Shown piece by piece: positions 34,797 to 43,012 of a DNA stretch of 64,000 nucleotides. This DNA is from JBFWVR01 sp050246635 (GTDB lineage: Bacteria > Acidobacteriota > Vicinamibacteria > Vicinamibacterales > UBA2999): the NCBI GenBank assembly GCA_050246635.1, contig JBFWVR010000004.1, positions 186,001 through 250,000 of the forward strand, written 5' to 3'. Below the pieces are notes generated by a model. That model did no database searches. It was not told the DNA's origin and saw only the letters and a program-made list of their open reading frames with translations. How positions within the stretch are numbered: the first letter of the stretch is position 1; every line of letters starts with the position of its first letter. The position numbers were made by a program, and so were the translations under genes.

Positions 34797-35498
34797 ATGG
34801 CAGACAACGGCGACATCCAGGCAGAGCTTCGGGACAAGGTCGAGGAGCGGTTCGGTGAGGTGCGCACGGCGCATGCGGAAGCCATGGCGGCGCTGCTCGC
34901 CGCGGCGGCCGAGGCGCGGGAAGGCGATGACACCGACACGGCCGAGGCGCTCGAGGAGGCCCGCAAGGCCCTCGACAACGGCGACCTCATGGGGGCGGTC
35001 GAGCAGGCGGTCACGCTGGACGAGGGGGGCAAGGACGCCGCGACCGTCGTGGCCGAGGCGGCCGCGAGCTACCTGCCGGGCACGGTCACCCTGGCGGGTG
35101 GCGAGGGGCTCGATTTCAAGGGCGCGATTGCGTTCGACGGCGCCGAGAGCGCCGAGGACGCCGTCGCGGCGAGCTACCACTTCCTGGACGCGGTCTTCGG
35201 CGACCCCGGCGTCGACTGGCAGGTCGGCCGCTGCACGGTCGTCGTGCTCGGCGACGCGATCTACGACGTCATGGAGATCGCCATCCCCAAGGAAGACAGC
35301 GCCGTGGTCTTCTTCCGCATCGACGGCGACCCCGGCGACGCGGACGAGGAGCAGGCCGTCGAGATCGGCGAGCTCACCTGGGAAGGCGAGGAGGGCGAGC
35401 CGACGCTCAACATCAACGAGGACCTGGCGGAAGAGCAGGTCGGCATGGTCGTCAGCCACCTGATGCTCCACGCCTCACTCGACCTCGCGCGGGCCTAG
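34797..35498 (+). CDS. Hypothetical acidic protein
   Basis: A 233-residue, strongly acidic protein with no signal peptide. The N-terminal ~90 residues are helical with repeated Ala/Glu-rich stretches (EAMAALLAAAAEAREGDD, EALEEARKALDNGDLMGAVE); the C-terminal part is alpha/beta (WQVGRCTVVVLGDAIYDVME). I recognise no family. It follows the nuclease/helicase gene after 56 bp in the same direction, so it may be co-transcribed. The stop codon TAG lies in the centre of a perfect 28-bp palindrome. Confidence 0.7.
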   Translation: MADNGDIQAELRDKVEERFGEVRTAHAEAMAALLAAAAEAREGDDTDTAEALEEARKALDNGDLMGAVEQAVTLDEGGKDAATVVAEAAASYLPGTVTLAGGEGLDFKGAIAFDGAESAEDAVAASYHFLDAVFGDPGVDWQVGRCTVVVLGDAIYDVMEIAIPKEDSAVVFFRIDGDPGDADEEQAVEIGELTWEGEEGEPTLNINEDLAEEQVGMVVSHLMLHASLDLARA

Positions 35499-35510
35499 GC
35501 CCGCGCGAGG
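35483..35510 (+). terminator. Perfect 28-bp GC palindrome over the stop codon
   Basis: CCTCGCGCGGGCC-TA-GGCCCGCGCGAGG: 13-bp arms with no mismatch, the TAG stop of the acidic protein gene forming the centre. There is no T-tract, so it is a terminator-like or mRNA-stabilising hairpin. Confidence 0.55.
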
Positions 35511-35579
35511 CCGGAATTGAGAAAACGGAATAGGAAATAGCGAAAGGAATTGCGCAAGGCGGAAGGGCGGAACGTTCCC

Positions 35580-35644
35580 GAAATGGGGACAGTCCCCGTT
35601 TACCTGGAACTGATGTCCGGGGAAAAGGGGACAGTCCCCATTTC
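35580..35644. repeat. Nested palindrome pair (GGGGACAGTCCCC)
   Basis: GAAATGGGGACAGTCCCCGTTT and GAAAAGGGGACAGTCCCC plus ATTTC, with the same arrangement and spacing as at 27255 and 28039. Confidence 0.9.
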
Positions 35645-35661
35645 GCCGCGCGTCGCACCAC

Positions 35662-35826
35662 CGTCGAGCACTTTCGTGCCGCACCTTCGTGCCGCACCTT
35701 CGTGCCGCACCCTCGTGCAGCACCCTCGTGCAGCACCTTCGTGCGGCCACCCTCGTGCAGCACCACCGTGTGGCACCTTCGTGCGGCACCCCCGTGTAGC
35801 ACCCTCGTCATTGGAGCACCCTCGTG
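35662..35826. repeat. 13-bp tandem repeat array (CACCTTCGTGCNG) running into a start codon
   Basis: About twelve units of CACCTTCGTGCCG/CACCCTCGTGCAG type lie head to tail, with mostly single-base variation and one longer spacer (CATTGGAG). The last partial unit CACCCTCGTG touches the ATG of the next gene at 35827. Each unit contains an imperfect GCAC...GTGC inversion. No ribosome-binding site is visible between the array and the ATG. Confidence 0.85.
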
Positions 35827-36474
35827 ATGAAAACCATCGGACTCATCGGCGCCGGTCACATCGGATCGCAGGTCGCGCGGCTCTCCGTCGCCGCCGGCTA
35901 CGACGTCGTCCTCAGCAACTCGCGCGGGCCGGAGACGCTCGCGGACCTCGTGAAGGAGCTCGGGCCGAAGGCCCGCGCCGCCACGCCGGCCGAGGCCGGG
36001 GCGGCCGGCGACCTGGTAGTCGTCACCGTGCCGCTCAAGGCCTACCAGGACGTCCCGGTCGAGCCGCTGGCCGGGAAGATCGTCATCGACACGAACAACT
36101 ACTACCCGCAGCGGGACGGTCATATCCCCGCGCTCGATCGCGAGGAGACGACAACGGCAGAGATGCTGCAGGCGCACCTGCCGACGTCGAAGGTGGTGAA
36201 GGGCTTCAACCACATCTACGCGAAGGAGCTCACGGAGCACGGGCTGCCGGAAGGCACCCCGAACCGGCGCGCGCTCGTGATCGCAGGCGATGATGTCGAG
36301 GCCAAGCAGGTGGTGACGAAGCTGCTCAACGAGTTCGGCTTCGACACCGTGGATGCCGGCCCGCTCGCGGAAGGCTGGCGCATCCAGCGCGACACCCCGG
36401 GATACGGGCCTCGGCGGAACGCGGAAGAGCTGCGAGCGGATCTGGCAGCGGCGAAGCGGTACCGGGACATGTAG
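35827..36474 (+). CDS. NADPH/F420-type oxidoreductase (F420_oxidored family)
   Basis: A 215-residue Rossmann-fold protein that opens with KTIGLIGAGHIGSQVARL, the GxGxxG dinucleotide site, and continues with VVLSNSRGPETL, VVVTVPLKAY and IDTNNYYP, all typical of the NADPH-dependent F420 reductase family (also annotated as predicted dinucleotide-binding enzymes). ATG 35827 is chosen; GTG 35824 is in frame just ahead. Whether it uses F420 cannot be told: this family has many members in organisms without F420. A 13-bp tandem array lies directly upstream, so translation may start without a normal leader. Single gene with no operon partners. Confidence 0.82.
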   Translation: MKTIGLIGAGHIGSQVARLSVAAGYDVVLSNSRGPETLADLVKELGPKARAATPAEAGAAGDLVVVTVPLKAYQDVPVEPLAGKIVIDTNNYYPQRDGHIPALDREETTTAEMLQAHLPTSKVVKGFNHIYAKELTEHGLPEGTPNRRALVIAGDDVEAKQVVTKLLNEFGFDTVDAGPLAEGWRIQRDTPGYGPRRNAEELRADLAAAKRYRDM

Positions 36475-36495
36475 ATCGCGTTGGGTGAACTGCAC

Positions 36496-36646
36496 GAACG
36501 GGGACAGTCGCCAATCTCCGATTGAAGATTGCAGATTGACGATTGAAAAGGGGGGCGACCCCTTTTCAGCCGAGCCTGCGCGAAATTGGGACAGTCCCCT
36601 CTTTCCGGCACTGAGGCTGCGAAACGGAGGACAGTCCCCATTTCGC
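36496..36646. repeat. Composite ~150-bp repeat, copy 1
   Basis: Order: a degenerate GGGGACAGTCGCC unit, a run of 7-bp units GATTGAA/GATTGCA/GATTGAC, GAAAAGGGGGGCGACCCC, a link GCCGAGCCTGCGC, and two further palindrome units. It matches 39449-39598 collinearly at roughly nine bases in ten. Confidence 0.88.
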
Positions 36647-36727
36647 GGGCGCACCCGCGGGCGGACCGAAGTGTGACCCGGGCTGTCCCAGTGCACGGTC
36701 AGGATGCTCCATTGGAGGTCCTGACCG

Positions 36728-37489
36728 ATGAAATCGCTCTCCCTCACCGCATTGCTCGTGTTGTCCTGCGTCACGGCCGCCTGCTCGAAGGGCAGCGACG
36801 GTCCCACGAGCCCGACCGGTCCGTCCCCGACGGCGCCTGCCAGCCCGACGGCGACAGCCCTCACGATTTCGTCCGCGTCGAATCTGGTGCTGGTCGGCTC
36901 CTCCGCATCGCTGACCGCGACGGTGGCGTTCAGCGACGGCACCACCCGGCAGGTGACCGCCACATGGACTTCCGACAACGCCGCCGTTGCCACGGTGGAT
37001 GGCAGCGGACGCGTGACCGCCACCGGCGCCGGCCTTGCCACGATCACTGCGAGCGCGGAAGGGCGGTCGGGAACCCTCGTCATCCGGGGCCTGCCCGATT
37101 TCGCCGGGAACTGGCGGGTGCAGGTGCGCGAGCTGTCCTGTGACGTGCCGCCCCGGTGGGGCGCCGGGTTCTGCAACGTCAGCGGCCTGGTGACCATGAC
37201 GGTCTTGCTCACGCGAGCGGACGGCGACCGTGTCGTGGGGACCGTGGACAACGGCATCGGGTGGACTGGAGCGGTCAGCGGCCAGGTGTCACTGGACGGC
37301 ACCCTGTCGCTCAGCGGTCGCCTGTCGTCCGTCCGGCCGACCGTGACCTTCCACTCCGACTACTCGGACTGGCAGACACGGCTGTCGCCCACGGTCGGCA
37401 TGACCGGAACCTTCAGGGAGATCCTCACATGGGTCGGTGAGCCTGATCAGGGTTTCGTGATGAGCGAAGTCATTCGCGCATCGCGTTGA
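36728..37489 (+). CDS. Secreted lipoprotein with one bacterial Ig-like (BIG2) domain
   Basis: A 253-residue lipoprotein: hydrophobic signal then the lipobox VTAAC, a Pro/Ser/Thr-rich linker, and a BIG2-type Ig domain at about residues 45-120 (LVGSSASLTATVAFSDGTTR, then ATWTSDNAAVATVDGSGRVT). The last ~130 residues (DFAGNWRVQVRELSCDV...) form a separate beta-rich domain with two Cys and a G-T-V-D-x-G pattern. It is probably anchored in the outer membrane facing periplasm or surface; the function is unknown. Its 3' end overlaps the end of the convergent WYL regulator by 20 bp. Confidence 0.75.
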   Translation: MKSLSLTALLVLSCVTAACSKGSDGPTSPTGPSPTAPASPTATALTISSASNLVLVGSSASLTATVAFSDGTTRQVTATWTSDNAAVATVDGSGRVTATGAGLATITASAEGRSGTLVIRGLPDFAGNWRVQVRELSCDVPPRWGAGFCNVSGLVTMTVLLTRADGDRVVGTVDNGIGWTGAVSGQVSLDGTLSLSGRLSSVRPTVTFHSDYSDWQTRLSPTVGMTGTFREILTWVGEPDQGFVMSEVIRASR

Positions 37490-38627
37490 CTCTCCGCGTC
37501 CGGGTGCGGGCGGGCGGGACCGGCGTCCCGCCTTCCCCCGCCGACCGGGACGCTGGCCCGCGGCCCGGGCCGGATCGCAGCGGCAGCTCCGCCTGGGCCG
37601 GACCCACGAAGGCCACCGGCGCGGCGTCGAGCATCAGGCGGGGCGCATATCCATCACGCGCCGACTCGAGTTGCTCATAGATTTCGCCCGCCAGGGACGC
37701 GGGGGAGACCACACGCGCGTGTGGGCCGAAGCCCAGAATCCAGGTGTGGAGCGCCCAGTCCCGACACACCTCCATCGTCAGGCGGACGCCGCCGCCCTCG
37801 ACGTCCTTGATCACCTGGGACGGATGCCACGTCCGCTCCCGCACGTACGGCGCCACCCGGCGAGTGAATTCCACCTGGATGCGCTCGGGCACGCCGCCCT
37901 GGTTCACGCCGAGGGAGTTGACCAGCGCGTCGGTGCCGAGCTGCGCGGTGCGCTCGAAACGGGTCGTGGCGACCGTGCACTTCCTGATGCGTTCAGCGGC
38001 GAACATCCGGAGCTGTCGGTACTCGGGAACGTAGGCCGTGAGGTAGTACCCGCCGTCGGCGAACGCGACGGTATAGGGGTGCACCTCGTAGTCCTTCTCG
38101 CGGTCGCTCGATGCGGAGTAGTAGCGCATGTGCACCGTTCGCCGCTCCAGCGACGCCTCGATGAGGCGTCCGACGATGGCGTCGAAGTAAGGTGCCGCGG
38201 GCGTCTTCAGCGCACCCGGCTTGACGGCCAGGACCCCCGGAAGCTCGTCGAGGAACGCACGCATCTTCGGCGACAACACGCGCTCGATCTTCCGGAATGC
38301 GCTCGCCAGCCCGCCGGCGAAGACACGGCCGGTCAAGCCGGAGACGACGGCGCGTCCCATGTACAGCGAGCAGACCTCCACAAACGAGAGGCTGGGGTCC
38401 GACAAGGCCTTGAGCGGCGCCGCGGCGAGTGTCCAGACGGTCCTGCGCTCCCGCTTCTGGTCGACGAGCGGAAAGCCCGCCGCCTGCAGCGCCTGCATGT
38501 CGCGCCAGATGGTGCGTTTCGTCACCTCGAGCTTGCGCGCCAGTTCGTCGACCGACAGGCCGTGGCGTGCGGCGTCGAGCTCGAGCAACAAGGTCCACTG
38601 CCGTATCACTTCCGCATTTCTCGGCAT
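37470..38627 (-). CDS. HTH-WYL transcriptional regulator
   Basis: A 385-residue regulator. ATG 38627 (MPRNAEVIRQW) is preceded by CGGGAG. The N-terminal winged helix (LSVDELARKLEVTKRTIWRD) binds DNA; the middle WYL domain shows MRYYSASSDREKDYEVHPYT and FADGGYYLTAYV, followed by the WCX-type C-terminal part (HPSQVIKDVEGGGVRLTMEV). The last ~40 residues are Pro/Arg-rich and not conserved. WYL proteins sense ligands such as nucleic acids or nucleotides, and several control defence or DNA-damage genes. It is divergent from the outer-membrane protein gene at 38791 and may control it. Confidence 0.85.
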   Translation of the reverse strand: MPRNAEVIRQWTLLLELDAARHGLSVDELARKLEVTKRTIWRDMQALQAAGFPLVDQKRERRTVWTLAAAPLKALSDPSLSFVEVCSLYMGRAVVSGLTGRVFAGGLASAFRKIERVLSPKMRAFLDELPGVLAVKPGALKTPAAPYFDAIVGRLIEASLERRTVHMRYYSASSDREKDYEVHPYTVAFADGGYYLTAYVPEYRQLRMFAAERIRKCTVATTRFERTAQLGTDALVNSLGVNQGGVPERIQVEFTRRVAPYVRERTWHPSQVIKDVEGGGVRLTMEVCRDWALHTWILGFGPHARVVSPASLAGEIYEQLESARDGYAPRLMLDAAPVAFVGPAQAELPLRSGPGRGPASRSAGEGGTPVPPARTRTRRVNAMRE

Positions 38628-38790
38628 GCTGACTCCCGAGGACTCGGGCGCCCGCGACGATGCGTGCACCCAGACGGATAGACGGCCTCGCAGCGTGTGA
38701 TTCCGCGAAGCAAGTGTGACCTTCCCTGTCGCCGGCACCGCGGAGCATGACAGTGATCGCCGGCGATGGCCGCCGGCAAGGAGGTCAGTC

Positions 38791-39429
38791 GTGCATCGTC
38801 GTATCCCCCACAGCATCGTTTCCCTCGCCCTCGCGGCCGCGCTCGTTGCGGTGGCCTCGCCTGATCTGTTCGCCCAGGAGCGGGGCTATCTTGGCGGTTC
38901 CGCTGGCATCACGTTCGGCACGGAGACGGCGCCCTTCTTCGCCGGTGAGATCGGCGCGCACGTCACCGATGATCTCGTGGTGTACGGTAGCGTCGGCCGT
39001 ATGAACAACGTCCTGCCTGGCTCGGTGCAGGACGCGCTCGACGTCGCATCGACGCTGCTCACCATTGCCACGGGTGCGCGGTGGGAGTTCTCGGCCACGG
39101 CCCCCGCGTTCTTCGGCGTAGGTGGGGTGCGCTACCTCCTGCCGACAGGGGAGGGTGCCCGGCCGTACGTCCAGGGCGGCATCGGCTTCGCCAACGTGAG
39201 CCTGAACATCGAAGAGGTGGATTTCGGCGACGTGACCAGTCAACTGGTCCGCGCCGGCTACCTGGACGACGACTCGATCGCCAAGCTGGCGTTCGAGTTC
39301 GGTGGTGGGGTGTACGTGCCCGCGGGCGAACGGCTGTTCGTGGACGTGGGCTACCGCTTCATGAAGCTCGTCGATGCGGAGGACGTGAACGTGTCGCGGG
39401 CCTACGGGGCCGTGGGCGTGCGGTTCTAG
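38791..39429 (+). CDS. Outer-membrane beta-barrel protein
   Basis: A 212-residue exported protein from GTG 38791, preceded by AAGGAGG at 7 bp. The signal peptide ends near DLFAQ. The mature part alternates hydrophobic and polar residues in strands (GYLGGSAGITFGTE, PYVQGGIGFANVSLNI, LFVDVGYRFMKLV) and ends with AYGAVGVRF, a C-terminal Phe as expected for an outer-membrane barrel of the OmpW/opacity-like size class. Single gene, divergent from the WYL regulator. The ligand or transported solute is unknown. Confidence 0.75.
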   Translation: MHRRIPHSIVSLALAAALVAVASPDLFAQERGYLGGSAGITFGTETAPFFAGEIGAHVTDDLVVYGSVGRMNNVLPGSVQDALDVASTLLTIATGARWEFSATAPAFFGVGGVRYLLPTGEGARPYVQGGIGFANVSLNIEEVDFGDVTSQLVRAGYLDDDSIAKLAFEFGGGVYVPAGERLFVDVGYRFMKLVDAEDVNVSRAYGAVGVRF

Positions 39430-39448
39430 GACGGGCAGCTGTCGAGGC

Positions 39449-39598
39449 GAAATGGGGACAGTCGCCCATCTCCGATTGAAGATTGCAGATTGACGATTGA
39501 AAAGGGGGGGCACCCCTTTTCAGCCGAGCCTGCGCGAAATGGGGACAGTCCCCTCTTTCCGGCACTGACGCTGGGAAAAGGGGACAGTCCCCATTTCG
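39449..39598. repeat. Composite ~150-bp repeat, copy 2
   Basis: Same module order as 36496-36646, including the 7-bp GATTGNN run and the GCCGAGCCTGCGC link; its palindromes are better preserved than those in copy 1. It fills the gap between the outer-membrane protein gene and the M16 operon. Confidence 0.88.
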
Positions 39599-39707
39599 CG
39601 ACGCAGCCCCCATTTCGCTCTGTGACCAGTCGTGGGCTGAAAAACCACTCCCGCCCTTTCGCCGATCTGGCGTAGAACCGTGTGACGGACCTCCCCGTCT
39701 AAACCTC

Positions 39708-39719
39708 TTGTTGCAACAA
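39708..39719 (+). promoter_or_regulatory. Perfect 12-bp palindrome TTGTTGCAACAA ahead of the M16 operon
   Basis: An exact palindrome ending 8 bp before the ATG of the first M16 gene and overlapping the leader. The size and symmetry fit an operator for a small HTH dimer, but no regulator can be named. Confidence 0.35.
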
Positions 39720-39727
39720 CGAGGTGC

Positions 39728-41125
39728 ATGGTGACCACTCTTCCATATCGACTCGCCGGGTGCGCGCTTGCCGCCGTGCTGGCCGTGGCCGCGCCGGTCG
39801 CGGCGCAGGGCTACAAGGTGCCCGTCGAGTACTTCACGCTCGACAACGGCCTCAAGGTCGTCGTCTCGGAGGACCACACGGCGCCGGTCGCGCTCGTGGA
39901 GGTCATGTACAACATCGGCTTCCGCGTCGAGCCGAAGGGGCGCACGGGCTTCGCCCACCTCTTCGAGCACATGATGTTCCAGGGCTCGGGCAACGTCGGC
40001 AAGATGGAGCACGTCGCCCTCATGCAGAAGGCCGGCGGCATCGTCAACGGCTCGACACGGTTCGACTACACGAACTACTTCGAGTCGCTGCCCGCCAACG
40101 CGCTCGAGCTGGCACTCTGGCTCGAGGCCGATCGCATGCGCTCGCTGGACGTCAGCGCCGAGAACCTCAAGAACCAGCAGAACGTGGTGTCCGAGGAAGT
40201 GCGCGTGAACGTGCTCAACCAGCCGCACGCCGGCTTCGAGTGGCTCGACATCTGGGTGCGCGCCAACACGAACTGGCACAACGCGCACAACTTCTACGGC
40301 GACCTCGACGAGCTCGAGGCCGCCACCCTCGAGGATGTCCGCAGCTTCTTCAAGACCTACTACGCGCCCAACAACGCCGTGCTCGTCGTCGTCGGTGACA
40401 CGACGGCGGACGAGGTCCGGAAGCTGGCCGAGAAGCACTTCGGCAACATCCCACGGCAGCCCGAGCCGCCGCCGGCCGACGTGAACGAGCCGCCCCAGAC
40501 CGAGACGAAGAGCTTCACGCGCGAAGACAAGCTCGCGCGCACGCCGGCCGTCGCGGTCGCCTGGCACCTGCCGCCACGCTTCACCAAGGACTTCTTCGCG
40601 CTGGCCGTGCTCGACCCGCTGCTCAACAGCGACGAGAGCGCCCGGATGTACCGCAAGCTCGTGCGCGACGACCGCCTGGCCGTCTCGTCGGTCGGCGGCT
40701 TCAACTTCCTCGGCAGCAACTGGGACATGAAGGGCCCGATGCTCTACACGATGCGCGTCGACTACCTGAACGACAAGACGGCCGGTGCGGTCATCGACAG
40801 CATCGAGTCGGTCCTGGACGACGTGCGCAAGAACGGCGTCACCCAGGCCGAGCTCGAGCAGGCCAAGACGACGATGAGGTCGTCGTTCCTGGACGAGATG
40901 GAGAGCGGCGGCATGCCGCGGTTCGGGCGGGCCAACCTGCTCGGCGCGCTCGCGCTGTTCGACGACGACCCCGGGAAGATCAACACGATCCTGGACGAGA
41001 TCCAGAAGGTGACGGTGGAAGACGTGAAGAACGCCGCGGCGAAGTGGCTCGTCCCGACGAACCGGACGTCGATCGACAGCCGCCCGGCGCCGAGCTCGTC
41101 GGAGCAGAAGGGCGGTGGCCGATGA
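39728..41125 (+). CDS. M16 zinc peptidase, catalytic subunit
   Basis: A 465-residue exported M16 (pitrilysin/processing peptidase) protein with signal peptide to about residue 27 (AVLAVAAPVAAQG). The inverted zinc motif HLFEH lies at residues 77-81 and the third ligand Glu in NVVSEEVRVN about 75 residues later, so it should be active. It is followed by a non-catalytic M16 paralogue with a 4-bp overlap (ATGA), the beta/alpha-like pair known for two-subunit M16B proteases. The C-terminal tail is short and Ser/Gly-rich. Likely role: degradation or processing of peptides in the periplasm. Confidence 0.92.
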   Translation: MVTTLPYRLAGCALAAVLAVAAPVAAQGYKVPVEYFTLDNGLKVVVSEDHTAPVALVEVMYNIGFRVEPKGRTGFAHLFEHMMFQGSGNVGKMEHVALMQKAGGIVNGSTRFDYTNYFESLPANALELALWLEADRMRSLDVSAENLKNQQNVVSEEVRVNVLNQPHAGFEWLDIWVRANTNWHNAHNFYGDLDELEAATLEDVRSFFKTYYAPNNAVLVVVGDTTADEVRKLAEKHFGNIPRQPEPPPADVNEPPQTETKSFTREDKLARTPAVAVAWHLPPRFTKDFFALAVLDPLLNSDESARMYRKLVRDDRLAVSSVGGFNFLGSNWDMKGPMLYTMRVDYLNDKTAGAVIDSIESVLDDVRKNGVTQAELEQAKTTMRSSFLDEMESGGMPRFGRANLLGALALFDDDPGKINTILDEIQKVTVEDVKNAAAKWLVPTNRTSIDSRPAPSSSEQKGGGR

Positions 41126-42750
41126 GCGCGCGCACGTTGACGAGCCGCAACATCTCAGCGAGCCGCAGCAGCTCTCGCGGGTGGCGCCGGACGGGGCCGC
41201 CCCGCTCGCGCCGCAGGCGGCTCCCCGTGCCAGTCTTTCAGGCCGCCGAGCACGAGTGGGGCTGTCCGGCGACAGGACCCGCCTTGCTGCTGCGGCGACT
41301 CCCCGTCCGGCGCCACCCGCGTGGGCTGATGCTGGCGGGAGCGACAGCACTCGTTGCGCTCCTTGCGCTACCTGCCGCTGCCTTCGCGCAGGCGACCCCG
41401 CGGCCGGAGATCGGGCCCGAGAAGCCGTTCAATCCGCCGCCGCGCGTCGAGCGCACGCTCCCGAACGGCCTGCGCGTCGTCACGGTCCGTTACGCCACCG
41501 TGCCGAAGGCCACGGCAGTGCTGACGATCGAGTCGGGACTGTCGGTGGATCCCGCCGAGCGCGCCGGCCTTGCGCAGTTCGTCGCCGACGCCGCGCAGGA
41601 GGGCACCACCTCCCGCGACAGCGAGCAGATCAAGCGCGAGGTGTTCGGCATGGGCGCGTCGCTCACGGCCTTTGCCGGCCAGGACTCCGCGACGTTCCAG
41701 ATGCGTGGGCTCGTCGAGACGCTCCCGTCGATGATCGGCATCCTCGCCGACGTGACGATGAACCCGACGTTCCCGGAGGACGAGATCGCGCTGATGAAGG
41801 CGCGGACGGAGCAGCAGCTCCAGGCCCAGCTCGCCTCGCCGCAGTACGTCAACAACCGCGAGTTCCGGCAGGCGCTCTTCGGCGACCACCCCTACTCGCG
41901 GATTGGCGTCACCCAGGCGTCGCTGCCCAACATCACGCGCGACGCCATCGCGGCGTATCACCAGACCTACTACCGCCCGAACAACGCCTTCCTGCTCGTG
42001 GTCGGCGACGTGGCACCGGAAGCGGTGTTCGAGGCCGCGACGAAGGCGTTCGGCGGATGGGAGCGCGGCGAGGTGCCTCCGGAGAAGGCGCCGGAGATGC
42101 CGACGCTGAAGGGGCGCCACCTGGTGTTCGTCCAGCGGCCCAACAGCGTGCAGTCGTCCATCTCGGTGGGCAACTTCTCAATCAAGCGGGACGACCAGCG
42201 CTGGTACACGCTGCAGCTCGCCAACCAGATCTTCGGCGGCGCCTTCGACTCGCGCCTCGTGCGCAACATCCGCGAGGAGAAGGGCTACACCTACTCGCCG
42301 GGATCGATCTTCCAGAGCATGGAGGATGCCGGGCTCTACCGCGCCGTGGCCGACGTGCGGAACGACGTCACCGGCGCGACGCTGACGGAGATCTACAAGG
42401 AGATCGACGCGCTCCGCCAGGCTGGGCCGCAGACCGAGGAGCTCGCCGACGCCAAGCAGTACGCGCGCGGCCTCTTCGTGCTGCAGAACGCGACGCAGAA
42501 CGGCCTGGCCGGCACGCTGAACACCGTGAACACCTTCGGCCTGCCGAAGGACTACCCGGAGACGTTCCAGAAGCAGATCTCGCAGCCGTCCGCCGAGGCC
42601 GTGAAGACCGGCGCGCAGATGCTGCTCGGCTCCGAGAACTCGGTCGTCGTCATCGTGGGGGATTACCCGAAGGTGAAGGACCAGCTCACGGGCTTCACGG
42701 ACATCACGTTCGTGGGGCTGGATGGGAAGCCGATTCCGGAGCCGAAATAG
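41122..42750 (+). CDS. M16-family non-catalytic subunit
   Basis: A 542-residue protein if started at ATG 41122 (overlapping the previous stop); an ATG at 41329 gives 473 residues and starts directly at a good signal peptide (MLAGATALVALLALPAAAFA). The ~69 extra N-terminal residues are Arg/Ser-rich and look unlike M16 proteins, so the later start is attractive and the earlier one only coupled on paper. The HxxEH motif is replaced by AQFVADAAQEG, so it lacks the zinc site and should act as the structural and substrate-binding partner. RPNNAFLLVVGD and SYxFxxEKG-like blocks (NIREEKGYTYSPGS) confirm the family. Confidence 0.85.
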   Translation: MSARTLTSRNISASRSSSRGWRRTGPPRSRRRRLPVPVFQAAEHEWGCPATGPALLLRRLPVRRHPRGLMLAGATALVALLALPAAAFAQATPRPEIGPEKPFNPPPRVERTLPNGLRVVTVRYATVPKATAVLTIESGLSVDPAERAGLAQFVADAAQEGTTSRDSEQIKREVFGMGASLTAFAGQDSATFQMRGLVETLPSMIGILADVTMNPTFPEDEIALMKARTEQQLQAQLASPQYVNNREFRQALFGDHPYSRIGVTQASLPNITRDAIAAYHQTYYRPNNAFLLVVGDVAPEAVFEAATKAFGGWERGEVPPEKAPEMPTLKGRHLVFVQRPNSVQSSISVGNFSIKRDDQRWYTLQLANQIFGGAFDSRLVRNIREEKGYTYSPGSIFQSMEDAGLYRAVADVRNDVTGATLTEIYKEIDALRQAGPQTEELADAKQYARGLFVLQNATQNGLAGTLNTVNTFGLPKDYPETFQKQISQPSAEAVKTGAQMLLGSENSVVVIVGDYPKVKDQLTGFTDITFVGLDGKPIPEPK

Positions 42751-42820
42751 CGGATTTCAGAAAGCCAGGCATCCACGGATTTCGGGATTACACGGACTCA
42801 ACCGGGCGGGCGGAACGCAC

Positions 42821-42870
42821 TTCACACACTGAGCACACACTGAAGACACTGAAGCACGGGGGACACGGAA
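42821..42870. repeat. Short tandem repeat (ACACTGAAG, 9 bp)
   Basis: CACTGAGCACACACTGAAGACACTGAAGC followed by CACGGGGGACACGG. The same family is more regular at 54474-54522. Confidence 0.75.
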
Positions 42871-42913
42871 TGTCCCTGTAGGGTGAGGGCTCCGGTGGCC
42901 CCGTACACACGAA

Positions 42914-42944
42914 ACGGGCACCTCGGTTGGACCGGGGTGCCCGT
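42914..42944 (+). terminator. Hairpin terminator after the M16 operon
   Basis: ACGGGCACCTCGG-TTGGA-CCGGGGTGCCCGT: a 13-bp stem with one G-T wobble and a 5-base loop, followed by TCTGTT. It lies between convergent genes and may serve both directions. Confidence 0.65.
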
Positions 42945-42969
42945 TCTGTTCGTACGTGGGCAGCCGCTA

Positions 42970-43012
42970 CGTCATCTGTGCCATCTGTGCCATCCGTGGC
43001 GCATCTGTGTTA
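42970..43012. repeat. Short tandem repeat (ATCTGTGCC, 9 bp)
   Basis: CATCTGTGCCATCTGTGCCATCCGTGGCGCATCTGTG, the reverse complement of the CACAGATGG family found at 48.5 kb and inside the nuclease/helicase gene. Confidence 0.8.

Noticed and set aside
35662..35826. CRISPR-like array
   Set aside because: Units are 13 bp with no unique spacers of 30-40 bp and no cas genes are in the window; it is a plain tandem repeat.
37470..37560. WYL regulator C terminus as a frameshifted tail
   Set aside because: The last ~40 residues are odd in composition, but the WYL core is complete before them and the frame ends normally.
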